Assembly (NCBI GenBank): GCA_025526995.1
Contig: JAHLKG010000017.1
Span: 496,001-560,000, forward strand
Direction: 5' to 3'
DNA: 64,000 nucleotides
Source of the DNA: Powellomyces hirtus
Lineage: Eukaryota; Chytridiomycota; Chytridiomycetes; Spizellomycetales; Powellomycetaceae
Numbering within the stretch: the first letter of the stretch is position 1; every line of letters begins with the position of its first letter. The notes below the pieces were generated by a model. It ran no database searches and was not told the origin of the DNA. It worked only from the letters and a program-made list of their open reading frames with translations. Shown here piece after piece: positions 46,060 to 56,463 of this stretch. A program made the translations under genes and the position numbers.

Positions 46060-47249
46060 ACCCTCGACACTCGATGCTAGAAGACGAATGTCCAGGCCAA
46101 GCTGCTTCGTACTCTCGCTGGTTCAGCCATAACTCGGATGGTGGTCGACGCGGCCTTCCAAGGAATATGTTGTAGCAACCGGCTCTTCAGTAGTTTGCTT
46201 TGAAGCCACTTTTCCCGATAAGGCTCTGAACTCGCCCGTGTTGACTGAAGCCAATAGGCGGAACACTGGACCGAGGCTGTCGAGAAGTAAGGTAGGACTT
46301 GTGGCGTGAAACTCATCCGTGAGTGCATCTAGGTGGCTTGCGTCTTGGCAATGTGTGGATATTGGCATTTTCGAGCTTCTTCAAGTACCAATGATTGTCG
46401 CCGCTCAGCAAATTTTTCTCTCCAGTAGGGAAGAACGCAACTCGTTTCCCGCCAAGGGTGCCTGATGAAACGATTTTCCCAATAGTTTTTTTAAGATCGT
46501 TTTTACCTACCGCAGATCCCAAACTTCTCCTTAGGGTCCTGATCAAGCGCTGGCAAAATCAATATATCTGCCTTTTCCAGAGGATTGATGTGCGATCGCT
46601 CCTTATTAACGAGTTCCAACCAGGAACGTCAACCGCGATCGCTGGAAAAATGGTACTCATCGTTTGAATGATGACAATTATTTCATCGACAAGTATCAAT
46701 CATCCCTAACGCCTGCTGCTGTTATCGGGTTGTTGAGCGGGTTAAGCGATAGACGATGGACGTTGGAGAGGACAGTGACCAATGAGGTGGAGCGGCATTG
46801 CATCAGACACCCATAAACGAATCGCCTGACCTGCATGACAGAAAAGAGAAGCTCAGCGGTCAGGCTACCGATTCCGACACAATTCAACTAAAACCGGCTT
46901 TAATCCATATCAGCGTTGCAGGGGCACGGCAGGCACTGATTCGTTCGCTAAAACGGTACATCATGTGGCTTGCAGTCGGCCGGTCGAACGGTCTGCTTGC
47001 ATACGAGGCGAAAAAGTCGAAACCGCACTATGGCAGTGTCGAAGAAGGTAGAGCGACATCGCATGAGAGACCAATGATCCGCTTTCGCTCTTCTTCAATG
47101 CCATTGAGCTGGCGACCTTCTTTTCCGAATGTACAGAAGGCTTGCTGTGTTTCGCGGTACTCTACGGGAAGAACCGCAAATTCCAAGTAGTCACGCAGCT
47201 GCGGGGGCTTTGCCATCCTGTGTTCGCGGCAATATCCCCACCAGCTGCA
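46060..47249. other. Diverged family fragments, no complete ORF
   Basis: The plus strand at about 46085-46150 encodes LRTLAGSAITRMVVDAAFQG before a stop soon after, an inverted relative of the segment at 44540-44625. The rest (46.2-47.2 kb) shows only short frames. I read it as rearranged remnants. Confidence 0.35.
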
Positions 47250-47480
47250 TCATTCCCACGAGCCCCACCAGCCCCACCTTGTTGAGCAACTGCTAAGCAG
47301 TGCATTAATACATGCCTCTTGTATGCTGACGCCCATCATCTGGCATGCGAGACCGTAAATGTGCCACGGGTTACTGTTCGGGAATGCTGGGAAGGATTGC
47401 GCTACTGCAGTCTGCAGTACCACCTCATTTGCGGCGCTGACGCCGCCGGGAGCGACGGCGCCCGGGGCGTAGAGAGCCAA
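47250..47480 (-). CDS. Repeated-family ORF, module Z (APGG..W-YG type)
   Basis: About 76 codons with APGGVSAANEVV and NPWHIYGLACQMMGVSIQEA. The ORFs at 56333-56082 and 56085-55405 carry APGGITAADAEE and then MNWHVYGIFCNLMSLSASTQ in the same order, so the two loci share an exon pair. No known family. Confidence 0.3.
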   Translation of the reverse strand: MALYAPGAVAPGGVSAANEVVLQTAVAQSFPAFPNSNPWHIYGLACQMMGVSIQEACINALLSSCSTRWGWWGSWE

Positions 47481-48479
47481 AAGGGCAAGGACACCGCTTC
47501 CATCAGTTGCGGCGAGGGACCGGCGGCAGCTCCCAGTTTGGCGGCAAGCATTACATCAGACATCTGGTGCAGACGAGCCGCCTGCAAAGAGTGTCGCGAA
47601 ATCCCTGGCATCTTGTTTGAAGGTCACGAAATCCTCAACAGTTGCCATTTTTCGTTTTTGAAGTCGAATTGTGCCATCAACAGGAACCTACACATGCGAT
47701 GTACAAAGATAGCTATCAGTTCCCTTGACGCTGGTACGACAAGCATCACTCTCTTACCGTCAGTTGCAAAGCATCCCCAAGTAGGAGATTAGCCTCCGGT
47801 ACCTCCGGTACCTCCACAATTTTGGGATTGGTTGTGAAAGCAATACTGTCTGCTACGAGCAGGACCTCGTAGACATCTCTGGCCATTCGCACTGTCACGT
47901 ATTCTTTAACCTCATCGTCTTCCGCATCGCTCCCGATGGCGGCGGAAAGAGGTCTTCTCCTTTTCCATTCAGCGATTGTTGGAATTTAAGGCTGGAGATT
48001 CCGTCCTGGAACTGATTCTTGGCTTCCAGCGAGTTTGCTGTGGGTTCGCCAGTAAACTGGTACTTGAACTCATATAGGCAGTACATAGCCAAGTCTCCTC
48101 TGCCACAAATTGTCGTTTTCGCCACACCCAGATCCGGACCGATTCCGCTCTCGCCTTGAAACTCGAGTAGTTCCGAGGCTGGTACATGCCTCTGGATGCC
48201 GGGACCTCTTCGGCTCTTCCTTGCTTCTGTCTAACCCGGAATGCTCTGTAGTACTTCTGTTCGTCTATCTTGCACTACTTTGTCGTCGGACTCTTGCACG
48301 TCATCTATGAAAAGGAGTAAGCATGTGATCTCAATCAACATGTGCTCATATCAGATCTACGTCATCCCAGCCTTTTGGAACATCTTCTCGAGCATTCCTC
48401 AATGCTTATGGTGGCATTGTTGTGCTCTTCAGCATATCGATAAAACAATGCGTGGGTTTTTTTGACAAGGGCTAAATGG

Positions 48480-48869
48480 TCATAAAAAGACTGGCGAGGA
48501 CGATGATGATTGTGCTTTGCTCATGGCGTTGCTCGGAGGGTTGACGAAGACAGATAGGAAAACCTCTTTTGCTGATTGCCAAGTATCGAGCTCTAGAGCG
48601 TTGACGAACCTATGGGTAGACTGACCATATCGAAATCGCGCTTCGATCGAGCTCTCTGGATTACTGCAAGGACCGTGGCTGAGCGGGTCATGTATCGGAA
48701 GGTCGATGAAGGGCGGAAACGGACCTCTGTGACCCAGAAGATGCAGTCCCGGATGGCTTGTTAACAAGGAAACAAACAAGTCGTGAGATTGATCCAGAAT
48801 TGTCTGCGCAATAAGCGCCGCCGCTTTGGACTCGGAAAGGGAGACCCCAAGAAAAGCCGACACGCACAA
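48480..48869 (-). CDS. Repeated-family ORF, module X (second copy)
   Basis: About 130 codons with the module X segments given for 45616-46056, ending VFVNPPSNAMSKAQSSSSSPVFL in two parts. That tail resembles VFSQPPSVAEARVIISRLPP then RPVFLT of the 55405 copy. An overlapping frame (49065-48688) with SATNQDIVCFNATISNHL and RGRTVVRVGFSWGLPF is probably the preceding exon. Confidence 0.4.
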   Translation of the reverse strand: MCVSAFLGVSLSESKAAALIAQTILDQSHDLFVSLLTSHPGLHLLGHRGPFPPFIDLPIHDPLSHGPCSNPESSIEARFRYGQSTHRFVNALELDTWQSAKEVFLSVFVNPPSNAMSKAQSSSSSPVFL

Positions 48870-48899
48870 CCGTCCGTCCTCGTTGAGTTGTGATTATTT

Positions 48900-49065
48900 C
48901 ATCATCTGTCACAGTAAGATGGTTGGAAATGGTAGCATTGAAGCAGACGATGTCTTGGTTTGTGGCCGAGACTGGAGGACACATAAAGGTAGTTGAAGGA
49001 AGCGTCAGACGTGAAACGTCCAGTTGAAGCCCCACCATAGGTACGGATGCTCGTCGCCGTGCCAT
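48900..49065 (-). CDS. Probable upstream exon of the second module X gene
   Basis: The minus frame GLQLDVSRLTLPSTTFMCPP then SATNQDIVCFNATISNHLTV is strongly coding-like. It overlaps the next frame near 48840-48880, where a splice or frameshift must lie. It is not recognised. Confidence 0.3.
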
Positions 49066-49410
49066 TCAAAAGTGCACTTTTGTCCCTGCGCCATTGACGA
49101 ATCTCCCGGTCCGCCTGCAGCTCCACCCACTCCAAAAAATCTCGTTGAACTGATTAATTCGAACGAAACCACCGCTGACGGGGATGGTGTTCAGACCGTC
49201 GTCCAGAAACTGTAAGAACCATATCGCCAAAAAGCCCTAGTGAATGAATGTGAGCATGGATTGTATTTCGCAGGCGATAAATGTCATCGGATCGCGCAGG
49301 TGCAGCTACCCGATGGTACAGCCGAGCAGAGTGTGATTTCCGCATCGCCAGAGTAGGTGGCATCGGCTGCGCTGTCGTGGGAGAATTAAATGACATTGAG
49401 GCGGGGAAAT

Positions 49411-49770
49411 TCAGGAAGGCGCCCGAAGTCGAAGGGTTGGCCTGGAGCTAATTGGAGGGCCAGGGGAGGGGGGGCAGTACGTCGGGAGACTGTTTGGTGT
49501 TCCATGATGCGAGTGATGTGCAGTGATGCCCGGGTGATCGTGGTGCGACACGAGCTTTCGGCGCTCTATTTTTGGGAGTACCCCAACCCACCAGCCTGGG
49601 TCCGTTGCATCAACATCGAATGGAGGCGCAGGAGCCGGAGCTGCAGGAGTCACCATGACAGGTGCCGGATCGACCTCGAATGGACCTTCGTATATTGCTA
49701 TTTGGAGTGTTGGTTCTTGCCGACCGGCGGATTTTGTGGCACGAATCTTGTGACTTTGAGGCATTGACAT
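49411..49770 (-). CDS. Repeated-family ORF, module Y-like, Pro/Ala-rich
   Basis: A frame of about 119 codons starting near ATG 49764 (MPQSHKIRATKSAGRQEP). It contains LQIAIYEGPFEVDPAPVMVT and then an Ala/Pro stretch and DPGWWVGVLPKIERRK. The YEG segment weakly resembles module Y. Probably an exon of a family copy. Confidence 0.3.
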   Translation of the reverse strand: MSMPQSHKIRATKSAGRQEPTLQIAIYEGPFEVDPAPVMVTPAAPAPAPPFDVDATDPGWWVGVLPKIERRKLVSHHDHPGITAHHSHHGTPNSLPTYCPPSPGPPISSRPTLRLRAPS

Positions 49771-49935
49771 TGCACTTGGCCAGCGTAATGAGCCTGGTTT
49801 GCAATGGCATCGGCCCCCATCTTATGTGAGGCAGTGGCCTCCTGGAGGAACACCGACGCGCCAGTCCGGGTTCGTTATTTTGCCTTCGTGAATCCAGTGC
49901 GATACCAAGGCAAGTGCCGGGCGGTCGTGGACCAC

Positions 49936-50160
49936 AGAGTCTGCGCGCAGGGACTCTGTGGATATCTTGTTTCCTTCGTGAGTGAGTCTGCGCGCAGGGA
50001 CTCTATGGATATCCACATCGGATACTTCGTGAGGAGCATGATTGGTCGCGTACCCAGGTACCCGTCGCGGAGCAACTTGCTGCAAACAAACAAACAAACG
50101 AGCAGCAAGCGAACAAATGGCTGCAAGCAGAGTCTGCACGCAGGGCTTCTGTGGATATCG
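49936..50160. repeat. Three copies of a 30-bp repeat
   Basis: GAGTCTGCGCGCAGGGACTC followed by TGTGGATATC occurs at about 49937-49966, 49984-50013 and 50130-50159. The third copy has two changes. On the minus strand the repeat encodes ISTE(S/A)LRADS-like peptides in more than one frame. Confidence 0.75.
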
Positions 50161-50368
50161 CCATCGGCCACGTCACGTCTGACGCTGGAACTTCTACTTC
50201 AACTCCAGAACCCCACTCCACGCATACTCCTCAAAAGCGGAGCCCGGACCCGCGGTATGAGTACCCGCGCTGCCTGTCTGTTGACCTGTCGACGTCCTAG
50301 ATACGAGGGAACCGCCGCACGGGGACAACTGCCCCAAGAAGAGCCGGTTTGATATGCGGCCCCTCTGC

Positions 50369-50453
50369 TGTAGCATTTCTATTAAAGCCGATACGTTCCG
50401 GCAAATGCGCGGATGTCACGTCTCCTACAAGTTGAAAGACGTCCACCAGATTC
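50369..50453. repeat. Dispersed repeat, copy 1 of 2 (other copy at 56980-57063)
   Basis: Shared blocks in order: TGTAGCATTTCTAT, TCCGGCAAATG, GTCACGTCTCCTACAAG and GACGT-CACCAGATTC. About four fifths of positions agree by eye. Both copies are in the same orientation and 6.6 kb apart. Confidence 0.75.
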
Positions 50454-50579
50454 CCACCAACGTCGTCGGGTCACTCGATATGAGGCGTGGTCTTTCCCCC
50501 ACCTACACACTCACCCGCCGTCGGCGAGACCATACGTGTAAGTCATCCAGTGCCGTCTCACTTACTAATCCGAATCATA

Positions 50580-50635
50580 GTTTTATTCTCCAGCTGAGCT
50601 TGCCAACAAGGCCCGTGTGCTCCGCGAGCTGAATT
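50580..50635 (-). CDS. Repeated-family exon fragment, module S
   Basis: Minus-strand IQLAEHTGLVGKLSWRIKL then stop. This matches SIKLVEHTGLAGKMTWMQDY in the ORF at 58870-59073 and SIKLVEHTGLGGK on the plus strand at 59193-59239. It is short, but the three-way match supports it as a terminal exon. Confidence 0.3.
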
Positions 50636-50838
50636 GACCCGAATCATGCTTGAGTAGAGTTTTCCTTCCTGTAGGCGTCGCGAGACCAGCGTAAGCGCGA
50701 AAGCCGTGCGCACCCGTGGGAGGGGCCCCGCTGTTTAGTACAAAACAAAGTCACCTATTCGTGGCGGTGGCCTACGCACGTCCAATTTCCCAAGTGTTCA
50801 AGAACATCTGATATCCTTGAGATATAAGTGCCTACCAT

Positions 50839-51574
50839 TCATGCTGCGGTCAAGAAGTGCTCATAGAGGTCCTCGCTTTCGTTGTCGCTTTCGATATCAT
50901 CATGGACGTTAAGCCATAACTCATCCTCGATATTGTCAAACCCGTCATCCAACTTTCCATAGGAAGCGTCACCAATTGGCCCCACAAACTCGTCAACAGT
51001 ATGGCAATCGGATTCGCTGTCGGATTTGCGACTCTGATCGTCCGACATGCTGTCTGAAATCTCCCAATCCGACAGCTCCGAAACGTCTCCACTTTCGAAA
51101 TCATTCATGGTAATCCCTTCTTCCGAGCCCGTTTTGGATCGCTTGTGAGTCTTGCCTTTGCGATGCCCCTCGAACCCCACCCACTGCCCTATGGAATGAA
51201 ATTGGGGCAGACGCGATTGTGCACAACGCCCTCGAAGAGATCTTATAGTCGGGTTTGAAGAGAAGATATCATTGGCATGAACAAGAACGCCACCCTTCCG
51301 CCTAAGGGTATCGCGGCGAAGGCAAAAGTGACCGAAGCATGGTTGCGGCAATTGAGGTCGTGGTGCACCGGAACCCGAGTCCTGCTGTGTCATATTCGCA
51401 TCCTTTGCAGACTTCGTTGGTCATTGGAAGCTTGACTTGCCTCATGATATGGGTACCGGGATGGCCCAATCTGTGATGCCAGAGAGTGCCTTCGTCGACA
51501 GACTTGTTCGACGCATTAATCGACGCGTTGGTCGACGTGTTAAGACGCTGCTGAGCGGTATATGAACGTTGCAA
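50839..51574 (-). mobile_element. Degenerate Ty1/copia-type fragment
   Basis: The minus-strand frame at 51574-51302 carries the GAG-pre-integrase signature: GTLWHHRLGHPGTHIMRQVK followed by C-x2-C (EVCKGCEY). After a frame change, 51393-50839 contains SIGQWVGFEGHRKGKTHKRS. That resembles the integrase C-terminal GY/F-x-GHSKG segment, and an acidic tail follows it. No integrase catalytic core, reverse transcriptase, RNase H or LTR pair is visible, so the element is internally deleted and inactive. The upstream part is rearranged into the foldback at 51542-51909. Confidence 0.6.
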
Positions 51575-51909
51575 GTTTGTGTCATGCCTTTAAGGATGAT
51601 GATCGTGTTATCGGGTCTTATTATCTGGTTCCGCGGACTCGGGGAAGTCAGCCGCATTGTGCGCTAGTTCTACCTGGAGGTGTTTGAGATGGTACCCAAG
51701 GCTATTGCACTCCGACATCATGATGAACTCTCTTGTCGGAGTGCAATAGCCTTGGGTACCATCTCGAACACCTCCAGGTAGAACTAGCGCACAATGCGGC
51801 TGACTTCCCCGAGTCCGCGGAACCCGATAATAAGACCCGATAACACGATCATCATTCTTAAAGGCATGACGCAAACTTGCAACGTTCATATACCTCTCAG
51901 CAGCGTCTT
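51542..51909. repeat. Near-perfect 176-bp inverted repeat with 16-nt loop
   Basis: Left arm 51542-51717, right arm 51734-51909. By eye there are five mismatches in 176 positions and no gaps. The right arm, read on the minus strand, belongs to the frame AERYMNVASLRHAF followed by GSYYRVPRTRGSQP, apparently gag-pol sequence upstream of the copia pre-integrase region. A transcript across it would fold into a long hairpin. Confidence 0.95.
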
Positions 51910-51919
51910 CACCACGAGA

Positions 51920-51991
51920 TATTGCTGAAAGTGCTGGGGTCGGCCCTTTATCGCTCAACCTGGCATTCGCGATGATGGGCATCTTTGCCAC
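51920..51991 (-). other. Start of the copia-related frame
   Basis: The frame MPIIANARLSDKGPTPALSA runs into the right arm of the foldback and then, after the loop, reads antisense copia sequence. It is therefore a chimaeric, non-functional ORF. Confidence 0.4.
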
Positions 51992-52107
51992 TGGCGCGGG
52001 GGGTGATTGACGGACGGAGGAGTGGCATTGCGTGTATCAGAAACCCATCAACGGGTCGAATAACCTATATATTTGAGTAGAAAAGAGCGGCAAATAAATT
52101 TCCAATT

Positions 52108-52782
52108 CTAACACAAAGTCAAGACAACATCCCATTCAATTTTCTTACCATCATTTGCAAGTATCCAACATGCCGGTGCGTCGCATGCATTCATCTGGTA
52201 AATGCACCTGGTCCATACCGCAACTAGCGCCCGATCCTTGAATAGCATCCAGCTGGAGTGTCGCCTCCTCCTCCTCATCCTCCTCTTCCTCCCCTCCTCC
52301 ACCCCGCCTGCTTCTTCGCCCCTAGTTCTATCTTTTCCGAAACTCCAAACACCGGCGTTGCCTTTGCCTTTGCCGGTCTTTTTCCCTTCCATCGACTCGC
52401 TGAGGCACTGTGCATACTCTCGCCAGAAAGCAAGCCACACGCCCCAAATCACATACGTTGTTGCCGCGGTGTTTGTTTCGTTCAAGATCGAGGCTCTGAC
52501 CGTTGGGCCGTGAGGTTCGCAGGAATACAAAATTCCTGCAGGAGGTACTGCTTGTTTGAGTTTGTCAGTATCGGGAGTGTGTGCTTTGTTGTCGTGCCAG
52601 GTGGGGTTGGGGGTGACGAGAATGTCGTGACAGGTGGGGAAAGCAGGCAGCCACTCGTCGTAATAGGTTAGACTCGTCGGAAAACCGATGCGTTTGGGGG
52701 TGACCCAGAGGTTGGGCAGGTGAGCACGGGTAGGTGGGGTTAGTCCCAGTATGTTCCAGTCCGCACGCTGCGCGTCATCCAA
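52108..52782 (-). CDS. Repeated-family ORF, module V (HDI-V-P..TWHD type)
   Basis: A frame of about 224 codons; first ATG at the extreme left (MDDAQRADWNILGLTPPTRA). It contains CHDILVTPNPTWHDNK. The ORF at 61913-61464 has NDILVNPHLTWHDIIVTPN, and the underlying DNA (GTTGGGGGTGACGA-AATGTCGTG) is also shared. Further segments are YVIWGVWLAFWREYAQCLSE, a basic KRRMRRRRRHSSW patch and CWILANDGKKIEWDVVLTLC. It lies just upstream of the copia fragment. Function unknown. Confidence 0.4.
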   Translation of the reverse strand: MDDAQRADWNILGLTPPTRAHLPNLWVTPKRIGFPTSLTYYDEWLPAFPTCHDILVTPNPTWHDNKAHTPDTDKLKQAVPPAGILYSCEPHGPTVRASILNETNTAATTYVIWGVWLAFWREYAQCLSESMEGKKTGKGKGNAGVWSFGKDRTRGEEAGGVEEGRKRRMRRRRRHSSWMLFKDRALVAVWTRCIYQMNACDAPACWILANDGKKIEWDVVLTLC

Positions 52783-52846
52783 ATGGCAGAGAGCGACTAA
52801 TCACGCATTTTTCGTGGAGCATTTTTCGTGCAGGATTCCTTCGGTG

Positions 52847-53661
52847 TTATTGACTCCGAGCCCGCGAAAATACCGAAGTTGTTTGATCATCAAAAGCCTG
52901 GAACTGTGGAAGCCTTGTCCTCCCTGATATACAATGCTTTGACCGTCCAGCCGGCGGTCTCCAAGGCATTGCGAAAATCGGGAACCAGCAAGGGCATCTA
53001 TACGCTGGAGACGAAGTGTTGGCACCCAATGTTGGTGGTGAGCAGAAAGAGTGTTCGTCATCCCCGCCGGCTATAACCTCCGTCTCGTACTTGATTCTAA
53101 TGGTGAAGTTGGCGAAGAGAGCAGATGTGACCGCTTCCTCACTGACCATTCCGATTCGTCTCTGGTCGTTGCTGCCGAGGAGAAATACGGCCAAAACCTC
53201 GCGGCGCGCAAACAATACAACTTGCGAATAAGCGGGACGGCGAGGATGCCCATGCCGAGGTTGCCCACGATTCGGGACAGGTTTCGGCACATCCCGTTGC
53301 ACCGTTTGCGCGTCTCCCAGTCTGGGTAGTTCTCCTTCTCGGGACCGCGGCTCCGTTGCCAGCCGCAGGAAATGTTTTTCCGTCTCTGACGTATTCACGA
53401 GAGATTGCAATGGCATTTGTCTGGTCCCCGTTTGTCTCGAGGCAAGGTAAGCTGGGTACGTAATCCGCGGTCAGCGAATTCCGTCCGCTGTTGCAATATG
53501 GCCCTGGTGCGGTCGCCGTGGTACTCTCCCATTTCCAATGCGTCACTGATCGATGCTTGGTTAATACGGGGGTATTGTTCAAAAGGGTTGCGATATCGGT
53601 GAGTACCACAGAGTCCGCATTTGACCACAGAGTCTGTTCTCCATGACCACATACCTTGCAA
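52847..53661 (-). CDS. Hypothetical multi-exon region, frames switching
   Basis: Three overlapping minus frames look coding in turn. First is NQASISDALEMGEYHGDRTR then AILQQRTEFADRGLRTQLTL (about 53575-53400). Second is GMCRNLSRIVGNLGMGILAV with LIRKLYCLRAARFWPYFSSA (53300-53150). Third is EEAVTSALFANFTIRIKYET then VIAGGDDEHSF (about 53150-53030). Intron limits are not clear, so a pseudogene is possible. The ORF at 60439-60083 shows related text near its end. Confidence 0.3.
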
Positions 53662-54080
53662 TGTTTGAATGACCTGTCTCCTCCTTCCTGAGTCTCGCTA
53701 CGTCGGCTCCTTGCTCTCCCTCATCCTTTGGTGATATCTTTGGAGATCCGCGACGCTGGGAACCATGAAAAAATATATGTGCACTATAGGCAAGAAACAA
53801 AAAAGACCCTTCATATACCCGTCGTCGTCGGTTGGGAGGTGCGGAATTGAAAAAGGGCGAGCTGCGCAGGATCACTGTTCACGCCGGTGGGGAAGGCAAC
53901 GGCGGCCGGGGCTGCTGTCGCGACGGCGGTGGTGGTCTGACCGACTGTTCCCAAAGCACCCGAAGAACCCGAAGGGCCGGCTCATACGTCGAACTCCTCC
54001 AGCTCTTCATCATTCTCAAGATCAACGACCGGGCGGCGCTTGCCAGGCGGGTTCTGGGTTTCCATAACCGGAATTAGTAT

Positions 54081-54446
54081 TCAATTGAATAGAATGCTCC
54101 AATTGATTGAAAACTTACCGCCCGATGCGGGCTGCTTCCCTTTCTTCGTAGCGGTTGCTTTGGGTTTGCGCTTTTTTGGAGGGGGGCTGTCGAGCCATTG
54201 TCCAACATTGCCCAAATACGCATATTCCGTGCACAGTGTTACGACGTCGCTCCGGAGAGCGCAAAGTAAGATGATTTTGTTGATGACTCTCTTCCGAAGT
54301 TGAAGAGAAAATGGGACTCGTAGATCAGGATTGGACGTTGGCCGGTCGGGCAACAAGCTCGATCTGGGTGCTTTCGCGATAGCTACTTGCTTCGTGCCCT
54401 CCATCGACTTGGACTTGTTGTTCCTGATACCTCTCGTCCGTTTCAC
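54081..54446 (-). CDS. Basic nuclear-type ORF in the accessory region
   Basis: About 121 codons with LRKRVINKIILLCALRSDVV and a strong basic patch (PPPKKRKPKATATKKGKQ) near the end, followed by FSINWSILFN and stop. It probably continues the ORF at 54972-54474. A further exon near 54060-53980 would end RRPVVDLENDEELEEFDV, an acidic tail. Confidence 0.35.
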   Translation of the reverse strand: MKRTRGIRNNKSKSMEGTKQVAIAKAPRSSLLPDRPTSNPDLRVPFSLQLRKRVINKIILLCALRSDVVTLCTEYAYLGNVGQWLDSPPPKKRKPKATATKKGKQPASGGKFSINWSILFN

Positions 54447-54473
54447 TTTCCGTTTCGCAGACTTGAAATTCCC

Positions 54474-54972
54474 TCAGAAGATCAACGACCTCACCACAGG
54501 ACTTTCGATAAAACAAATGACAGAGTTGAATGAAATGGAGCGCAGAGTGAAAGAATTTGACCTCCAGAATTCAACGATCTCAAGGTATCGCCTAAAGAAG
54601 TTTGGAGAACGAAAAGGGTTCTGCCGTGCGCGCGCCTCCGCCATTTCCAGGAGGTATCGTCCAGGGAATCTGCAATCGAGGGAGGTCGGGAAAGTGATCG
54701 AGTACACACGCGCATGCGTTCCTCAAACAATCGACGCACGCTTGCAGGATGTTGTTGGCGTGTTGCAGCGGGTTGATTTGAAGCGCCAGATTCCAATATT
54801 GCAGGTATGGCAATGAATCTGGAAAAGTGGCTATTATGTGAGCGTCGGAAGTGTAGAAGGCGTCGGAACTCCACTCCGGAAATTTAGTGCATAGCAAGTA
54901 TTCCAACCGCTTCTCCCTCGAAAGCACGCGATGGGCCACCTGTGCTTGCACCGCCTTGGGACCACTCGTCAT
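54474..54972 (-). CDS. Hypothetical helical ORF in the accessory region
   Basis: The frame 54972-54592 starts near ATG 54972 (MTSGPKAVQAQVAHRVLSRE). It contains RLEYLLCTKFPEWSSDAFYT, IIATFPDSLPYLQYWNLALQ and NNILQACVDCLRNACACVLD. An intron near 54650-54600 could switch to the frame GRYLEIVEFWRSNSFTLRSI (54600-54474). It is coding-like with many cysteines and aromatics. No family recognised. Confidence 0.35.
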
Positions 54973-55404
54973 TTGAAATCTGCAAGCGTATTGACGGCTC
55001 GCATTGATAAACGCCCTGATGCTGCGCGCATCACGGTGGGTTGAACTCTCATTTCCACCTCGTACTGCATCAATGTCCGCCTCGGTTATTGGTTGAAATC
55101 TGGTTCCATAATCGATTAGCTCTTCATACCGATCATCGACAGCGGTCTTGATTTCGCCACTTCCTCCTCGATTTCGTCGTCGTAAAGGATGTCATCAACG
55201 TGTGAGAAAGTAGTCTGTACATTGTGTCGGGTAGGGTATAGGCAGGTTCGGACAGGTCGGCGGCCAAGCGAGTGACGAGAAAGAGGTAAGGTTTGATGAA
55301 TTGAGCGTCCTCACCCTCTTTCCGATCTTCATTCGGTTTACGACAATAGATATAACCGTTGGCGGCGTGATACTCGCCATTTCCACCGTCCGTCTCATGC
55401 TTGA

Positions 55405-56085
55405 TTATGTGAGAAATACGGGTCGATCAGCGGGGGGCAAACGGGATATGATGACCCGCGCTTCGGCGACACTTGGCGGCTGAGAAAACACGATAATCCC
55501 GTCGAGAAGCGCATTGAACAAGTAGGGGCTCAAACGAGCCGTAAGGAAGTCGAGAACATCTTCGGGCGAGGTGCGACCCCACGCATGGTAAGGACAATGT
55601 GTTATGTCATCTAAGGGGGCAAACATCTCGTGCTCGAGGCGGCCGAATTCTTCTGTGTTGGGGAGCGGATCGCCAATCGAAAGATCATGGAGTGGTGTGT
55701 CTGTGATATCAACGTTGTTAATCGTTTGTTGCAACCGGAGTGCATTGAAGACATGAGTATAGGTTGTCCGAGCAAAGAGTAGCCGAACGGAAGGATTTTC
55801 ATTGTCGTCTCGTTGGAAGGTGATGTCATATTCGAGACTCCTTTGCTTCTTTCCTTGCGATGTTGCTGCTCTAGAGATAGCGGCTTGTTCCTCTGTCTCC
55901 CGTGTCCAGGGTGTCCATGGGGTGCACGAGATCGCGTGAAGTTGAGTGTCACCATCAGTCCCAGTACCACTGGCACCTGCAGCTTGTTGTGCTTCGACGA
56001 TGCAGTTCGCCGCGGCAACAATCTCCTGTGTTGAGGCGCTTAGGCTCATGAGGTTGCAGAAGATTCCATATACATGCCAATTCAT
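55405..56085 (-). CDS. Repeated-family ORF with modules Z (end) and X (third copy)
   Basis: A frame of 226 codons, ATG 56085 (MNWHVYGIFCNLMSLSASTQ). It continues with IVAAANCIVEAQQAAGASGT, SLEYDITFQRDDNENPSVRL, LFARTTYTHVFNALRLQQ, SPEDVLDFLTARLSPYLFNA and finally GIIVFSQPPSVAEARVIISR. It carries pieces of modules Z and X, shared with 47250-47480, 45616-46056 and 48480-48869. It is one of the longest clean frames in the accessory region and probably the best-preserved copy. Function unknown. Confidence 0.45.
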   Translation of the reverse strand: MNWHVYGIFCNLMSLSASTQEIVAAANCIVEAQQAAGASGTGTDGDTQLHAISCTPWTPWTRETEEQAAISRAATSQGKKQRSLEYDITFQRDDNENPSVRLLFARTTYTHVFNALRLQQTINNVDITDTPLHDLSIGDPLPNTEEFGRLEHEMFAPLDDITHCPYHAWGRTSPEDVLDFLTARLSPYLFNALLDGIIVFSQPPSVAEARVIISRLPPADRPVFLT

Positions 56086-56333
56086 GCATGATGGTGGCGG
56101 TGGACTGCGTCCCGGACGATTGCCGCGCTGGGCTTCACTTCCAAAAAGTCCTCCATATCATCCCGGTTTCTGAAGACACTTGTATCTTCGGCGTTGTCCC
56201 TTTCCCCGGAGTCCGGAAAGTCTGAGTTTGTGGAAGTTTCCTCCTCAGCATCAGCTGCGGTGATCCCGCCGGGAGCGAAAACGCTGGGGGTAGTCTTTGA
56301 AGCGCCTTTGAGGTTTTTGAGGAACATTCCCAC
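56082..56333 (-). CDS. Repeated-family ORF, module Z (upstream exon)
   Basis: About 83 codons from ATG near 56327 (MFLKNLKGASKTTPSVFAPG). It contains APGGITAADAEEETSTN, then an acidic Ser/Asp-rich stretch, and runs to the start of the next ORF. The order APGG then W-YG is the same as at 47480-47250. Confidence 0.35.
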   Translation of the reverse strand: MGMFLKNLKGASKTTPSVFAPGGITAADAEEETSTNSDFPDSGERDNAEDTSVFRNRDDMEDFLEVKPSAAIVRDAVHRHHHA

Positions 56334-56463
56334 GGACCGGCCTCACGTGCAAGGATGTTCTGTCCCACCTGCGGATGAGAAGGTCCGCGGGTGACCGGCC
56401 GGCTGGGCCAGGATGGCGGCCGTGGGTGAGGGTAATGCTGCCCCGCGGTGTACCGGCGCGACA

